From: Candidatus Contubernalis alkalaceticus
GTDB taxonomy: Bacteria; Bacillota; Dethiobacteria; SKNC01
Length of the DNA stretch: 64,000 bases
Direction of reading: 5' to 3'
Assembly: GCF_022558445.1 (NCBI RefSeq)
Contig: NZ_CP054699.1
Location: 1,382,001-1,446,000 of the forward strand
Made by a program: the position numbers and the translations under genes. The stretch's first letter is position 1. Every line of letters begins with the position of its first letter. Of this stretch, positions 27,888-36,376 are shown one piece after another. Below the pieces are notes generated by a model, which ran no database searches, had not been told where the DNA came from, and was given only the letters and a program-made list of their open reading frames with translations.

Positions 27888-28757
27888 ATGAGTATTAAAG
27901 TTACTATTTTAGGGGGCGATGACAGAGAAATAGAGGTAGCGTTGAAACTGGAAGAATTAGGTTTTCAAGTTAGGACAGTTGGTTTTGATAACTATTCAGG
28001 AAAATTTCCTTTTAAAAATATGGATATTGAAGAAGCTGTTAGTTCTGCCCAGGTAATTATTGCTCCTTTAGCCGGAACAGACTATAAAGGTAAACTTTAT
28101 GCCAGGCACACTGCAAAAGATATATTTTTAACAGAAGAGATCTTAATTCAGGTTAAAACAGGAGTTCTTTTTTTAATCGGCAGGGCTAAAGGAATTATAA
28201 AGGATGTGCTGGAGGCCAAAGGGGTGAAAGTGGTTGAAGTGGGTGACCTGGACGAAATTGCTATATTAAATTCTATCCCCACCGCTGAAGGCGCCATCCA
28301 ATTTGCTATGGAAAATACGCCCATAACCATACATCACAGCCATTCCCTGGTAATTGGCTTTGGGCGCTGCGGTATCACTCTGGCCAGAACACTTCATGCC
28401 TTAGGGGCCAGGGTGACGGTAGCCGCAAGAAATGGAGCTGCACTGGCTCGGGCCTGGGAAATGGGTTTTGAATCCATTCATCTCAGGGAATTAGATAATA
28501 AACTAAACAGCTATGAGATTATATTCAATACAGTACCTGTAATGATTTTAAACAGGGAAAAGATTGAAAAAATTAATTTGGAAACGTTAATTATTGATAT
28601 CGCATCATTGCCTGGAGGGGTAGATTTTGAGGCGGCCCGGGAAAAAGGCATAAAAGCAATCCTAACTCTGAGTTTACCTGGTTTGGTAGCTCCAAAAACA
28701 GCTGGAAGAATGCTGGCCGGCATATATCCCCGGTTAATTCAAAAGTATCTTTATTGA
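27888..28757 (+). CDS. dpaA: Dipicolinate synthase subunit A (SpoVFA)
   Basis: Subunit of dipicolinate synthase, which oxidises the dihydrodipicolinate-pathway intermediate to dipicolinic acid, the Ca-chelating core solute of spores. The 289-aa protein has an N-terminal domain (VTILGGDDREIEVALKLEELGFQV) and a Rossmann NAD(P) domain beginning HSLVIGFGRCGITLARTLHALGARVTV. Acts in the mother cell. ATG 27888 with AGGAGGAG upstream. The next gene is dpaB. Confidence 0.95.
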   Translation: MSIKVTILGGDDREIEVALKLEELGFQVRTVGFDNYSGKFPFKNMDIEEAVSSAQVIIAPLAGTDYKGKLYARHTAKDIFLTEEILIQVKTGVLFLIGRAKGIIKDVLEAKGVKVVEVGDLDEIAILNSIPTAEGAIQFAMENTPITIHHSHSLVIGFGRCGITLARTLHALGARVTVAARNGAALARAWEMGFESIHLRELDNKLNSYEIIFNTVPVMILNREKIEKINLETLIIDIASLPGGVDFEAAREKGIKAILTLSLPGLVAPKTAGRMLAGIYPRLIQKYLY

Positions 28758-28771
28758 TAGGAGGCGAAAAA

Positions 28772-29368
28772 ATGTCATTAAATGGATTAAATATAGGAAT
28801 TGGCATTACCGGTTCTTACTGCACCTTTGATAAAATTGTACCGGTACTGGAGGAGATGACCCGGTTGGGTGCGGAAATTCATCCAATTATTACTCCTGCT
28901 GTTAATTATATTGATACAAGGTTTGGAAAAGCGGAATATTGGAAGGAGAGAATTAAGGAGGTTACCGGAAGGGAACCTATATATACTATCGTTGGAGCGG
29001 AACCTGTAGGTCCGAAAAGTTATCTGGATGTAATGGTGGTGGCACCCTGCACCGGTAATACTTTGGCTAAGTTGGCCAACGGAATTACGGATACAGCGGT
29101 ATTGATGGCAGTGAAAGCACAGTTAAGAAATGTAAAGCCGGTAGTAATCGCCATATCGACTAATGATGGGTTGGGATTGAATGCCAAAAACCTTGGAATT
29201 CTAATTAATATGAAAAATATATTTTTAGTTCCTTTTGGGCAGGATAATCCCATAAAAAAAGAGAATTCACTAGTAGCCAGAATGGATCTTCTAATAAAAA
29301 CCATTGAGAAAGCCAGGGAGGGCAGACAGATTCAGCCTATATTGATAGAATATCAATCTGTTCAATAA
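28772..29368 (+). CDS. dpaB: Dipicolinate synthase subunit B (SpoVFB)
   Basis: Flavoprotein-like second subunit of dipicolinate synthase. 198 aa from ATG 28772 (AGGAGG at 28759-28764); an upstream in-frame TTG at 28754 overlaps dpaA and contains the ribosome-binding site, so it is not the start. IGIGITGSYCTFDKIVPVLEEM and MVVAPCTGNTLAKLANGITDTAVLMAVKA are typical of the family. In B. subtilis asd-dapG-dapA follow; here only dapA does. Confidence 0.95.
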   Translation: MSLNGLNIGIGITGSYCTFDKIVPVLEEMTRLGAEIHPIITPAVNYIDTRFGKAEYWKERIKEVTGREPIYTIVGAEPVGPKSYLDVMVVAPCTGNTLAKLANGITDTAVLMAVKAQLRNVKPVVIAISTNDGLGLNAKNLGILINMKNIFLVPFGQDNPIKKENSLVARMDLLIKTIEKAREGRQIQPILIEYQSVQ

Positions 29369-29374
29369 TAATGG

Positions 29375-29403
29375 TTTAAAAAAGGCTATTCTTTTGCTAT
29401 AAT
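29375..29403 (+). promoter_or_regulatory. Promoter for dapA
   Basis: TTTAAA at 29375-29380, 17-bp spacer, TATAAT at 29398-29403 with extended TG at 29395-29396. It lies in the dpaB-dapA gap and suggests dapA can be expressed during growth, separately from sporulation. Confidence 0.65.
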
Positions 29404-29464
29404 AAAATCAATTTTTAAAAACCAATTTTTTTGAAAATATTAGAACGAAGGAGGTGAAGTTAAG

Positions 29465-30346
29465 TTGACAGATTTTGGAAGGCTAATAACAGCAATGGTT
29501 ACTCCATTTAATGAAAAAATGAAAGTGGATTACCAAAGGGCCAAAGAACTGGCTGAGCATTTGGCAGCTACAGGGTCCCAGTCTATTGTTGTGGCGGGGA
29601 CGACAGGAGAATCCCCTACTCTTAGCGTAGAGGAAAAAGAAAACCTGTTTAAGACTGTTGTGGATGCAGTTAAAGGAAAGGCCAGAGTAATTGCAGGGTC
29701 CGGCTCCAATTCTACAGAGCAGTCTATGGAAATCACCAGGAAAGCGGAGGCTGCGGGAGTTGATGGAGTAATGTTGGTGGTCCCCTATTATAATAAGCCT
29801 CCTCAGGAGGGACTTTATTCACATTTTAAAATGATTGCTGAGTCCACTCACCTGCCCATCATGCTTTACAATGTTCCCGGCAGGACTAGTGTAAATCTTT
29901 CTGCTCAAACTACCATTAAATTAGCTCAATTAGACAATGTTTTTGCTATTAAAGAGGCCAGCGGTGACCTGGAACAAATCAGTCAGATTATCACTGAGAC
30001 CCCGGAGGATTTCTTAGTTTACAGCGGCGATGACAGTATGACTTTACCCATCATGTCCATTGGGGGGTATGGTGTAGTAAGTGTTGCCGGGCATATTATT
30101 GGAGAAAAAATTACAGAAATGATAGGGGCTTTCACCAGCGGCCAACCAGATGAAGCGGCTGCCCTACATAGAAAACTGATGCCGATTTTTAAAGGTATGT
30201 TCATCAGCACCAATCCCATTCCTGTAAAAACGGCACTGAACCAGCTGGGTAATGAAGTTGGACCCGTTCGTTTACCCTTGGTTCAAATGACTCCTGGCCA
30301 GCAGGAGGAGTTAAAGGGTATTTTAATGAGGGCTGGGCTTTTGTAA
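29465..30346 (+). CDS. dapA: 4-hydroxy-tetrahydrodipicolinate synthase
   Basis: Condenses pyruvate with aspartate semialdehyde, the branch point for lysine, diaminopimelate and (in spores) dipicolinate. The 293-aa TIM-barrel protein shows GTTGESPTLS, the Tyr of LYNVPGRT and the Schiff-base Lys of AIKEASGD. TTG start at 29465 with GAAGGAGGTG 8 nt upstream. Its product feeds DpaAB, encoded just before it. The terminator after it lies in one copy of the 165-bp repeat made by the IS. Confidence 0.96.
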   Translation: MTDFGRLITAMVTPFNEKMKVDYQRAKELAEHLAATGSQSIVVAGTTGESPTLSVEEKENLFKTVVDAVKGKARVIAGSGSNSTEQSMEITRKAEAAGVDGVMLVVPYYNKPPQEGLYSHFKMIAESTHLPIMLYNVPGRTSVNLSAQTTIKLAQLDNVFAIKEASGDLEQISQIITETPEDFLVYSGDDSMTLPIMSIGGYGVVSVAGHIIGEKITEMIGAFTSGQPDEAAALHRKLMPIFKGMFISTNPIPVKTALNQLGNEVGPVRLPLVQMTPGQQEELKGILMRAGLL

Positions 30347-30370
30347 TCTAAACCAAATCAGAGGAATTGA

Positions 30371-30535
30371 GGATTTTAAACCCGCTTAACTCTCCGAAAA
30401 TATTATCGGGATAAGGCGGGTTTTAATTTTACAAAGTATTTCTTAGGAAGAGCCCATATTAATCCAGGGAATCCATTGCACCCATCAGATGTAACACGCC
30501 TAAGGGGAAACTTGCACTGTATCTGCTAATACTAT
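30371..30535 (+). repeat. 165-bp direct repeat, left copy (probable IS target duplication)
   Basis: Bases 30371-30535 are identical to 32482-32646, at all 165 positions as read. The copies directly flank the IS. This copy holds the dapA terminator and the TTGCAC -35 box of the rnjA promoter, but its -10 is cut off by the IS (TAT then CCC). Outside the repeat the sequences differ at once on both sides. Confidence 0.95.
30378..30430 (+). terminator. Terminator after dapA
   Basis: AAACCCGC (30378-30385) pairs with GCGGGTTT (30416-30423), with a further inner stem (CTCCGA / TCGGGA) and TTTTAATTTT after it. A second copy is at 32489-32541 in the right direct repeat. Confidence 0.75.
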
Positions 30536-30562
30536 CCCGTATTTGACACTTGATAGAAATAA

Positions 30563-30603
30563 AAATCCTGCAACACCTTGATATTAGGGTATTTGCAGGA
30601 TTT
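30563..30603 (-). terminator. Terminator of the IS transposase gene
   Basis: AAATCCTGCAA (30563-30573) pairs with TTGCAGGATTT (30593-30603); on the - strand the hairpin is followed by a T-rich run. It lies between the transposase stop and the left IS end. Confidence 0.65.
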
Positions 30604-30632
30604 CATGTTAATGTAAAAAGTGCGTAATGTTT

Positions 30633-32345
30633 TTATGATTTTGTACTTTTAAAAATTTTTTTCATCATACTTGTAGTAACAATCTGATAGTCAGTGCGAA
30701 AGCCAAAAGCTTCATGTAAGGCATCAGTAAAATCTGTTCTTGTATATATTGGTTCATAACCTTCACCCTTAATTACTTTGAAATTCATTTCGCGCAATTC
30801 ACTAATAATTTCATGACATGTAAAATTTTCACTAAGCTTCTTTTCCAGTAATCTATAAATAATTAATGATATAAAGCAAGTGTTGAAATGTGCTTCTATC
30901 CTATCATCATTACTTAAATATACAGGTCTTGCTTTAAACTCGCTTTTCATAATTCTAAAACATTCTTCTATTTCCCATCTTCTATGATTCACCTTAATTA
31001 TTTCAGTGGCATCATCATCAAGATTGGTACAAACCCCATAAAAACCATCAAATGCTTCTTCTTTTTGGATAAGAACGGTATCAATATGATATATTTCATT
31101 TTCTGCAACTTCACCGTCTGGAGTGCAGTTTGTTTTATGAATAAATCTTTTGTAATCGTTTTGCCTGCATTTCTTTATTTTTGCAGGGTTAGTATCTATT
31201 GTTTTTTGAGCTCGTTCTATTTGAGAATTGCGGATTTTGCGCTGATAATCCCTGTATTTAATGGAGTATGTTACAATAAGTTTTTGCTCAAAACCGTTCT
31301 CTTTAATCCAGCGCTCCTTGTAAAAGACTTTGTTTTTATCCTTATTCTCATCAAGTTTGGAGATATCATAAGATTTCATATCTCCCGAACGTTGCCAGCC
31401 ATCTGTAGCAAGTGCCCATTTTTTAAGGTGTTTTTTTAATTTTTTTATAGACTGGGTTGTAATGAAAGCTCGATCATCCTTATCATTAAACTTTCGATTA
31501 GCCTCAGAAGCAAGACCGGCATCGGTGCAGACGATAAACTTAGAAAGCTCAAAATCGGATAAAATCATCTTTTCTAAAGGTTTTAATGTGAGCTGTTCAT
31601 TCATATTTCCCCTATTAATACTAAAAGCAAGAGGAATACCGTCCCCATCCATAAATAGACCCATTTGAACAATAGGGTTTGGTTTATGCTCTTTTGATGG
31701 GCCGTATTGCTTTTTGCCTTCTTCTTGTTCAATTTCAAAAAAGTAATTGGTGCAATCATAGTAAAGAATACCGGTATTCCTCTTGGAAACCTTTAAACTG
31801 TTTTCATATAATGAGGATTGTATAAAATCTGTTTCCTTAGCCAAAACTTCAAGAGCTCTATATATTTGATGGAGATCAAAATTCGGCTGCTCTATAAACT
31901 TCTTAGAAAGTTGATAAGTCGCGAGTTTTGAAGAAGGGAAGATAACCCTGCCATAAATCAGTCTGGAAAGAATTGAATCCAAATCAAAATTGAATTTATA
32001 CTTCTGAGTTATTTTCTTACAAATCTTATGTATTCCGAGTTCATAGTAAATTTTTTGCAGGAAAAGATATCCACCGTTAAAAGAGTGCTGTTCATCTTTG
32101 TTGATCAGTTTTGAGGGAGAATATTTAACCAGCACTTCTCGTTTTGTTTCTTTTTCTTTCTCGTTAAGCTCCTCAATATACTTTTTTGCCCATTCAATGG
32201 GATCTTGGCCGTTTAATTTTTTCTCTAACTCTGTAATGGTTCCGAGTTTTTCTACAATTTTAGTAGTGCGCTTATTCTTTTCAATAACATCTTTTATTAC
32301 ATAAAGTGAAGTGGCATTTTTAGATTTTGAAAACGATAATCTCAT
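30633..32345 (-). CDS. IS1634-family DDE transposase
   Basis: 570 aa, the usual length for IS1634 transposases, with an RNase H-like DDE domain. Likely catalytic residues are the Asp of LYYDCTNYFFE, the Asp of FIVCTDAGLASEANR, and the Glu of the RRWEIEECFRIMKSEF block, which corresponds to the YREK-type region of the IS4 superfamily. ATG on the - strand at 32345, with GGAGGAG upstream and a TATAAT -10 box a little further upstream, inside the IS. The frame is undamaged. Base composition is more AT-rich than the neighbouring genes, in line with transfer. Confidence 0.95.
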   Translation of the reverse strand: MRLSFSKSKNATSLYVIKDVIEKNKRTTKIVEKLGTITELEKKLNGQDPIEWAKKYIEELNEKEKETKREVLVKYSPSKLINKDEQHSFNGGYLFLQKIYYELGIHKICKKITQKYKFNFDLDSILSRLIYGRVIFPSSKLATYQLSKKFIEQPNFDLHQIYRALEVLAKETDFIQSSLYENSLKVSKRNTGILYYDCTNYFFEIEQEEGKKQYGPSKEHKPNPIVQMGLFMDGDGIPLAFSINRGNMNEQLTLKPLEKMILSDFELSKFIVCTDAGLASEANRKFNDKDDRAFITTQSIKKLKKHLKKWALATDGWQRSGDMKSYDISKLDENKDKNKVFYKERWIKENGFEQKLIVTYSIKYRDYQRKIRNSQIERAQKTIDTNPAKIKKCRQNDYKRFIHKTNCTPDGEVAENEIYHIDTVLIQKEEAFDGFYGVCTNLDDDATEIIKVNHRRWEIEECFRIMKSEFKARPVYLSNDDRIEAHFNTCFISLIIYRLLEKKLSENFTCHEIISELREMNFKVIKGEGYEPIYTRTDFTDALHEAFGFRTDYQIVTTSMMKKIFKSTKS

Positions 32346-32481
32346 AAAGTCAACTCCTCCAATCCCTTATATTATACCACATTACGAGGCATTACGAAAG
32401 ATAAACTTGGCAAATTTGACAAAAAAAATAAGCCTTTTCAAAGGCTTGAGCGATTTTTTATTATTAAACTGTCAAAGACCC

Positions 32482-32646
32482 GGATTTTAAACCCGCTTAA
32501 CTCTCCGAAAATATTATCGGGATAAGGCGGGTTTTAATTTTACAAAGTATTTCTTAGGAAGAGCCCATATTAATCCAGGGAATCCATTGCACCCATCAGA
32601 TGTAACACGCCTAAGGGGAAACTTGCACTGTATCTGCTAATACTAT
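32482..32646 (+). repeat. 165-bp direct repeat, right copy (probable IS target duplication)
   Basis: Identical to 30371-30535. This copy lies next to the original downstream sequence, so its TTGCAC box is again followed at the correct distance by TATAAT (32646-32651), giving an intact rnjA promoter. It also carries a second copy of the dapA terminator. With the IS end, it accounts for the gap 32346-32708. Confidence 0.95.
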
Positions 32647-32651
32647 ATAAT
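32623..32651 (+). promoter_or_regulatory. Promoter for rnjA spanning the repeat/chromosome junction
   Basis: TTGCAC at 32623-32628, 17-bp spacer, TATAAT at 32646-32651. The -35 and spacer lie inside the right direct repeat; the -10 starts on its last base. Near-consensus SigA promoter. Confidence 0.75.
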
Positions 32652-32708
32652 AAACCTATGGTAGTATTGAACGGGCATTTTTTTAAAATCAGGAGGTGTT
32701 AGGATTCA

Positions 32709-34382
32709 TTGAGCAAAGAAAAACAAAATAAGATACAAGTAATTCCCCTGGGCGGCATTGGAGAAATTGGAAAGAATATGTTCGTCTTGAGATATGAGGA
32801 TGAAATATTGGTTCTTGATTCGGGATTAAAGTTTCCGGAGGAAGAAATGTTTGGTATAGATATTGTTATTCCCGACATTACATTTCTGAAGGAGAACAAG
32901 GAAAAGATTAAGGGGATTATTGTAACCCACGGCCATGAGGATCATATAGGAGCCCTTCCGTATGTTCTTCCTTATCTGAATGTACCCGTATATGGGACAA
33001 AACTAACCCTGGGGTTGGTGGAAGGAAAACTGAAGGAACATAATCTGCTCCAATCATCCTCCTTAAATCTCATTAAACCTGGGTGCAGCATGAAGATCAG
33101 CGATCATTTTAAGGTTGAGTTTTTTAGAACCAACCACAGCATACCGGATACTGTGGGTGTAGCAGTCTATACCCCTGCAGGCACTGTTGTGTATACCAGT
33201 GATTTTAAGTTTGACCAGACTCCGGTACATGGGGAATTGACCGATTATCACAAGCTGGCGGAACTGGGAAGGAAAGGGGTGCTGGTGCTTTTATCTGATA
33301 GTACCAATGCGGAAAGGCCCGGCTATACCCTATCAGAAAAAGTTGTAGGTGAAACCATTCAAGATATATTCAGGGCGGCAGAAGGAAGGATTATTCTGGC
33401 CACTTTTGCATCTAATGTCCACCGTATTCAGCAGGTTATGGATGCAGCCTGTATACACGACCGCAGGGTAGCTGTTATAGGAAGAAGTATGGTGAATGTT
33501 GCAGGTATTTCCAGGGAGTTAGGTTATCTTAAGGTGCCTGACAAGAACCTTATTGAAGTTGAACAGATTGGAAATTATCCGGAGAATAAACTGGTTTTAC
33601 TAACCACGGGGAGTCAGGGCGAGCCCATGTCTGCACTTACCCGAATCTCCATATCGGAACACCGGAAGGTGGAAATTATTCCTGGTGACACGGTGATTAT
33701 TGCCGCTTCTCCGATTCCCGGAAATGAAAAACTGGTTTCCAGAACCATTGATAACCTTTTTAGAAGAGGGGCTAAGGTTTTTTATGAATCAGTGTCAGGA
33801 ATACATGCTTCCGGACATGGAAGCCAGGAAGAATTAAAACTAATGCTGAACCTGACTAAACCCAAATACTTGATTCCGGTTCATGGAGAATATCGCCATT
33901 TGATCCACCATGCAGAACTGGCAGAGAAGGTGGGGATTCCCAAAAAGAATGTTATAGTGACAGAACTGGGAACCGTGTTAGAGTTTAGTACGAAAGGCGT
34001 GAAGAAGACTGGGAAAGTTCCTGTAGGAAAAGTCCTGGTGGACGGCCTTGGGGTAGGAGATGTAGGTAATATCGTTTTAAGGGACCGGAAAATCCTTTCG
34101 GAGGACGGTATACTCATCGTGGTAATTGCTATTGACAAGGACAGCAACAGGGTTTTGGCTGGGCCAGATATATTATCCAGGGGCTTCGTTTATGTGAGGG
34201 AGTCTGAAAAGCTGATTGAAGAAGCCAGGAACCAGGTAGCCCGTGCCCTGGAATCTACTAGTCTAGATAAGATGTCTGAATGGTCCACCGTAAAAAATAT
34301 TGTAAGGGATGTTCTAAACAGATATTTCTGGGATAAGACCAGAAGAAAGCCGATGATACTACCAATTATCACGGAAATATAG
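32709..34382 (+). CDS. rnjA: Ribonuclease J
   Basis: Metallo-beta-lactamase/beta-CASP ribonuclease with endo- and 5'-3' exonuclease activity in mRNA decay and rRNA maturation. The 557-aa protein has the zinc motif HGHEDH at residues 74-79, beta-CASP features (LLSDSTNAERPG, ATFASNVHRIQQV, GRSM) and HASGHGSQEELKLML, followed by the C-terminal domain. TTG start at 32709 with AGGAGGTG at 32691-32698. Position next to dapA is common in Firmicutes, here separated by the IS. Could be the RnjB paralogue; one copy is visible. Confidence 0.95.
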   Translation: MSKEKQNKIQVIPLGGIGEIGKNMFVLRYEDEILVLDSGLKFPEEEMFGIDIVIPDITFLKENKEKIKGIIVTHGHEDHIGALPYVLPYLNVPVYGTKLTLGLVEGKLKEHNLLQSSSLNLIKPGCSMKISDHFKVEFFRTNHSIPDTVGVAVYTPAGTVVYTSDFKFDQTPVHGELTDYHKLAELGRKGVLVLLSDSTNAERPGYTLSEKVVGETIQDIFRAAEGRIILATFASNVHRIQQVMDAACIHDRRVAVIGRSMVNVAGISRELGYLKVPDKNLIEVEQIGNYPENKLVLLTTGSQGEPMSALTRISISEHRKVEIIPGDTVIIAASPIPGNEKLVSRTIDNLFRRGAKVFYESVSGIHASGHGSQEELKLMLNLTKPKYLIPVHGEYRHLIHHAELAEKVGIPKKNVIVTELGTVLEFSTKGVKKTGKVPVGKVLVDGLGVGDVGNIVLRDRKILSEDGILIVVIAIDKDSNRVLAGPDILSRGFVYVRESEKLIEEARNQVARALESTSLDKMSEWSTVKNIVRDVLNRYFWDKTRRKPMILPIITEI

Positions 34383-34400
34383 ACAATATATGATGAATAA

Positions 34401-34440
34401 AAAAAATGCTATCAATAATTAATTATTGATAGCATTTTTT
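34401..34440 (+). terminator. Terminator after rnjA, a perfect 40-bp palindrome
   Basis: Arms 34401-34420 (AAAAAATGCTATCAATAATT) and 34421-34440 are exact reverse complements, so the hairpin ends in a run of six T and can work in both directions. The rest of the 34441-34653 gap before sufC is AT-rich with no ORF or promoter I can support. Confidence 0.85.
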
Positions 34441-34653
34441 AAAATTGGTATATTAGTTGTATGTGGGAGAAGATAAATTATAGCCCATGTCTAAAGGAGT
34501 TGTCAAGCTTAGGGGAAGATATAAACAGTATTAATGAATTTAAATAAATTAAGAGCCAGGCTTAAAAGAATACTAAATGAAAATATAAAGCAGGAGATAT
34601 TAATTTTCATGTAGAATATTTTTTTTAAAAGATTATCTATAGGGGGTTATATT

Positions 34654-35400
34654 TTGCTGAAGTTAAAGGGAATAACCTATAAAATTCCGGGGGAAGAAAA
34701 GGAAATCATCAAAGGAGTAGATCTTGAGTTTGAGCAGGGCAAACTATATGCCATCACTGGGCCCAACGGAAGCGGTAAAACATCCCTGGCAAAAATAATT
34801 ATGGGAATTTACAAGGCTTCCAGCGGCAGCATATCATTCAAGGGAGAGGATATAACTTCTCTGGATATAAATGAACGCTCTCAAAAGGGAATCGGATATG
34901 CTTTTCAGTATCCTCCCCGTTTTAAAGGTTTGAGGGTTTTAGATTTACTGCAGCTGGCGTCGGGGATTGAAGAGAGGAATGTAGTCCGTGGATACTTGAG
35001 GCAGGTTGGACTTTGTCCCGAGGATTACCTGGAAAGAGATGCTGATGCCAGCCTGTCGGGGGGCGAAATGAAGAGAATTGAGATAGCTACCCTTTTTGCC
35101 AAAAATCCTGAGTTTACCATTTATGACGAACCGGATGCCGGAGTAGATCTTTGGAGCTTTGACCTTCTGTTGGAGGTTATTCGAAAAAAACATGAGAAAG
35201 AAGGCTTAACCACAGTTTTGATTAGTCATCAGGAAAGAATTTTATCCCTGGTGGATGAGATTATTTTAGTGGTAAATGGAAAGATTCAGGATGTTGGTAC
35301 TAAGGATAGAATCTGGCCCATTATTAAGGATGTAGTAGGCTGTCAGTGGTATAAAGTATGCAGGGGGGATGAAGAAGATGAAACTGAGTGCCGTAGATAA
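34654..35400 (+). CDS. sufC: Fe-S cluster assembly ATPase SufC
   Basis: ABC-type ATPase of the SUF iron-sulfur scaffold; soluble, not a transporter. The 248-aa protein has Walker A GPNGSGKT at residues 36-43, the signature LSGGEMKRIEIATLFAKNP, and a SufC-type Walker B/D-loop YDEPDAGVDLWSF. TTG start at 34654 with AGGGGG upstream. Its end overlaps the sufB-like gene by 23 bp. No sufS, sufU or sufE is nearby; the pair resembles the minimal two-gene SUF systems of anaerobes. Confidence 0.93.
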   Translation: MLKLKGITYKIPGEEKEIIKGVDLEFEQGKLYAITGPNGSGKTSLAKIIMGIYKASSGSISFKGEDITSLDINERSQKGIGYAFQYPPRFKGLRVLDLLQLASGIEERNVVRGYLRQVGLCPEDYLERDADASLSGGEMKRIEIATLFAKNPEFTIYDEPDAGVDLWSFDLLLEVIRKKHEKEGLTTVLISHQERILSLVDEIILVVNGKIQDVGTKDRIWPIIKDVVGCQWYKVCRGDEEDETECRR

Positions 35401-36301
35401 AAAGATTCTAGAGGAGGTTGCCTCGCTGCATGATGTACCGCAGGGGGCTTACAACATTCGCAGGGATGGGGAAGGGATTTCCCGACAGTCCACGGAAAAC
35501 ATTGATATTAGAGTAAAAGAAGATAAGCCCGGTATTGATATTATTGTTAAACCCGGCACAAAAAATGAATCTGTCCATATACCTGTTCTGGTAACAAAGA
35601 GTGGGGTAAATGACCTGGTCTATAACACTTTTGAAATAGGAGAAGGGGCAGATGTAATGGTAGTCGCCGGCTGCGGCATACACAATTCCGGCTCAGAGGA
35701 AACCAGGCATGATGGAATACACACTGTATATGTAAGAAAAGGGGCTCGACTTCACTATGTAGAGAAACATTACGGTGAAGGAGATGGTACCGGGGGGAAG
35801 GTACTAAACCCCAAGACGGTGATAGAAATTGAAGAAGGTGGAATGGCCGAACTGGAAATGGTGCAAATCAGGGGTGTAGATCATACTGTACGGGTTACGG
35901 AAGCCAATCTCCATAAGGATGCCAGCCTCATTATCGTGGAAAGGCTTTTAACCCACGGCAGTCAAATGGCCAGGTCTGATGTGGTGGTAAATCTTTTAGG
36001 AGAGGACTCTTTTACTCAGGTTACCTCCAGAACAGTTGCCCAGGATGACTCTGAGCAAATATTTTATCCCAGGGTCATAGCTCATGCTAAATCCCAGGGT
36101 TATGTGGAGTGTGATTCCATTATTATGGATCGGGCTAAGGTAAGGTCGGTCCCAGAAATTGCTGCTTATCATGCCGAGGCAGAGCTGACTCATGAGGCAG
36201 CCATAGGAAAAATTGCCGGGGAGCAGATGTTAAAATTAATGTCCCTGGGACTTTCGGAAAAGGAAGCGGTGGACAAAATCCTTGAAGGTTTCTTACGATA
36301 A
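35378..36301 (+). CDS. SufB/SufD-family scaffold protein of a two-gene SUF system
   Basis: 307 aa from the ATG at 35378 (GGGGGG at 35363-35368; the ATG at 35369 is too close to it). The central parallel beta-helix SufBD domain is clear: GCGIHNSG, GARLHYVEKHYGEGDGTGGKVLNPKTVIEIEEGGMAELEM, then YVECDSIIMDRAKVRSVPEIAAYHAEAELTHEAAIGKI, which is the conserved SufB/D C-terminal core. It is shorter than SufB (about 465 aa) or SufD (about 420 aa). Partner of the overlapping sufC. Confidence 0.9.
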   Translation: MKLSAVDKKILEEVASLHDVPQGAYNIRRDGEGISRQSTENIDIRVKEDKPGIDIIVKPGTKNESVHIPVLVTKSGVNDLVYNTFEIGEGADVMVVAGCGIHNSGSEETRHDGIHTVYVRKGARLHYVEKHYGEGDGTGGKVLNPKTVIEIEEGGMAELEMVQIRGVDHTVRVTEANLHKDASLIIVERLLTHGSQMARSDVVVNLLGEDSFTQVTSRTVAQDDSEQIFYPRVIAHAKSQGYVECDSIIMDRAKVRSVPEIAAYHAEAELTHEAAIGKIAGEQMLKLMSLGLSEKEAVDKILEGFLR

Positions 36302-36376
36302 TTAAAAGTTATTTATGTAGAAAGGCATTTTTTAATAAAGATAGTAGGATACCGGGTGAGTAAGGAGGAGAACCGA

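Larger units (their letters stand above)
30536..32481 (-). mobile_element. Complete IS1634-family insertion sequence
   Basis: 1,946 bp between the two 165-bp direct repeats, carrying one transposase gene on the - strand. The ends are imperfect inverted repeats: the left end reads GTATTTGACACTT from 30539 and the right end, on the other strand, GTCTTTGACAGTT from 32479, identical at 11 of 13 positions and followed by AT-rich matching sequence. IS1634 and IS1549 are known for making long, variable-length target duplications, which fits the flanks. Transposase, ends and repeats are intact, so the element is probably recent and may be active. Confidence 0.92.

Noticed and set aside
30371-30535. 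165-bp repeat considered as two IS copies or a MITE
   Set aside because: Its content is the dapA terminator plus the rnjA promoter, i.e. host sequence, and the IS inverted ends lie inside, not outside, it.
30984-31439. 151-aa + strand ORF inside the IS
   Set aside because: It is antisense to the conserved transposase core and has no start signals; a shadow frame.
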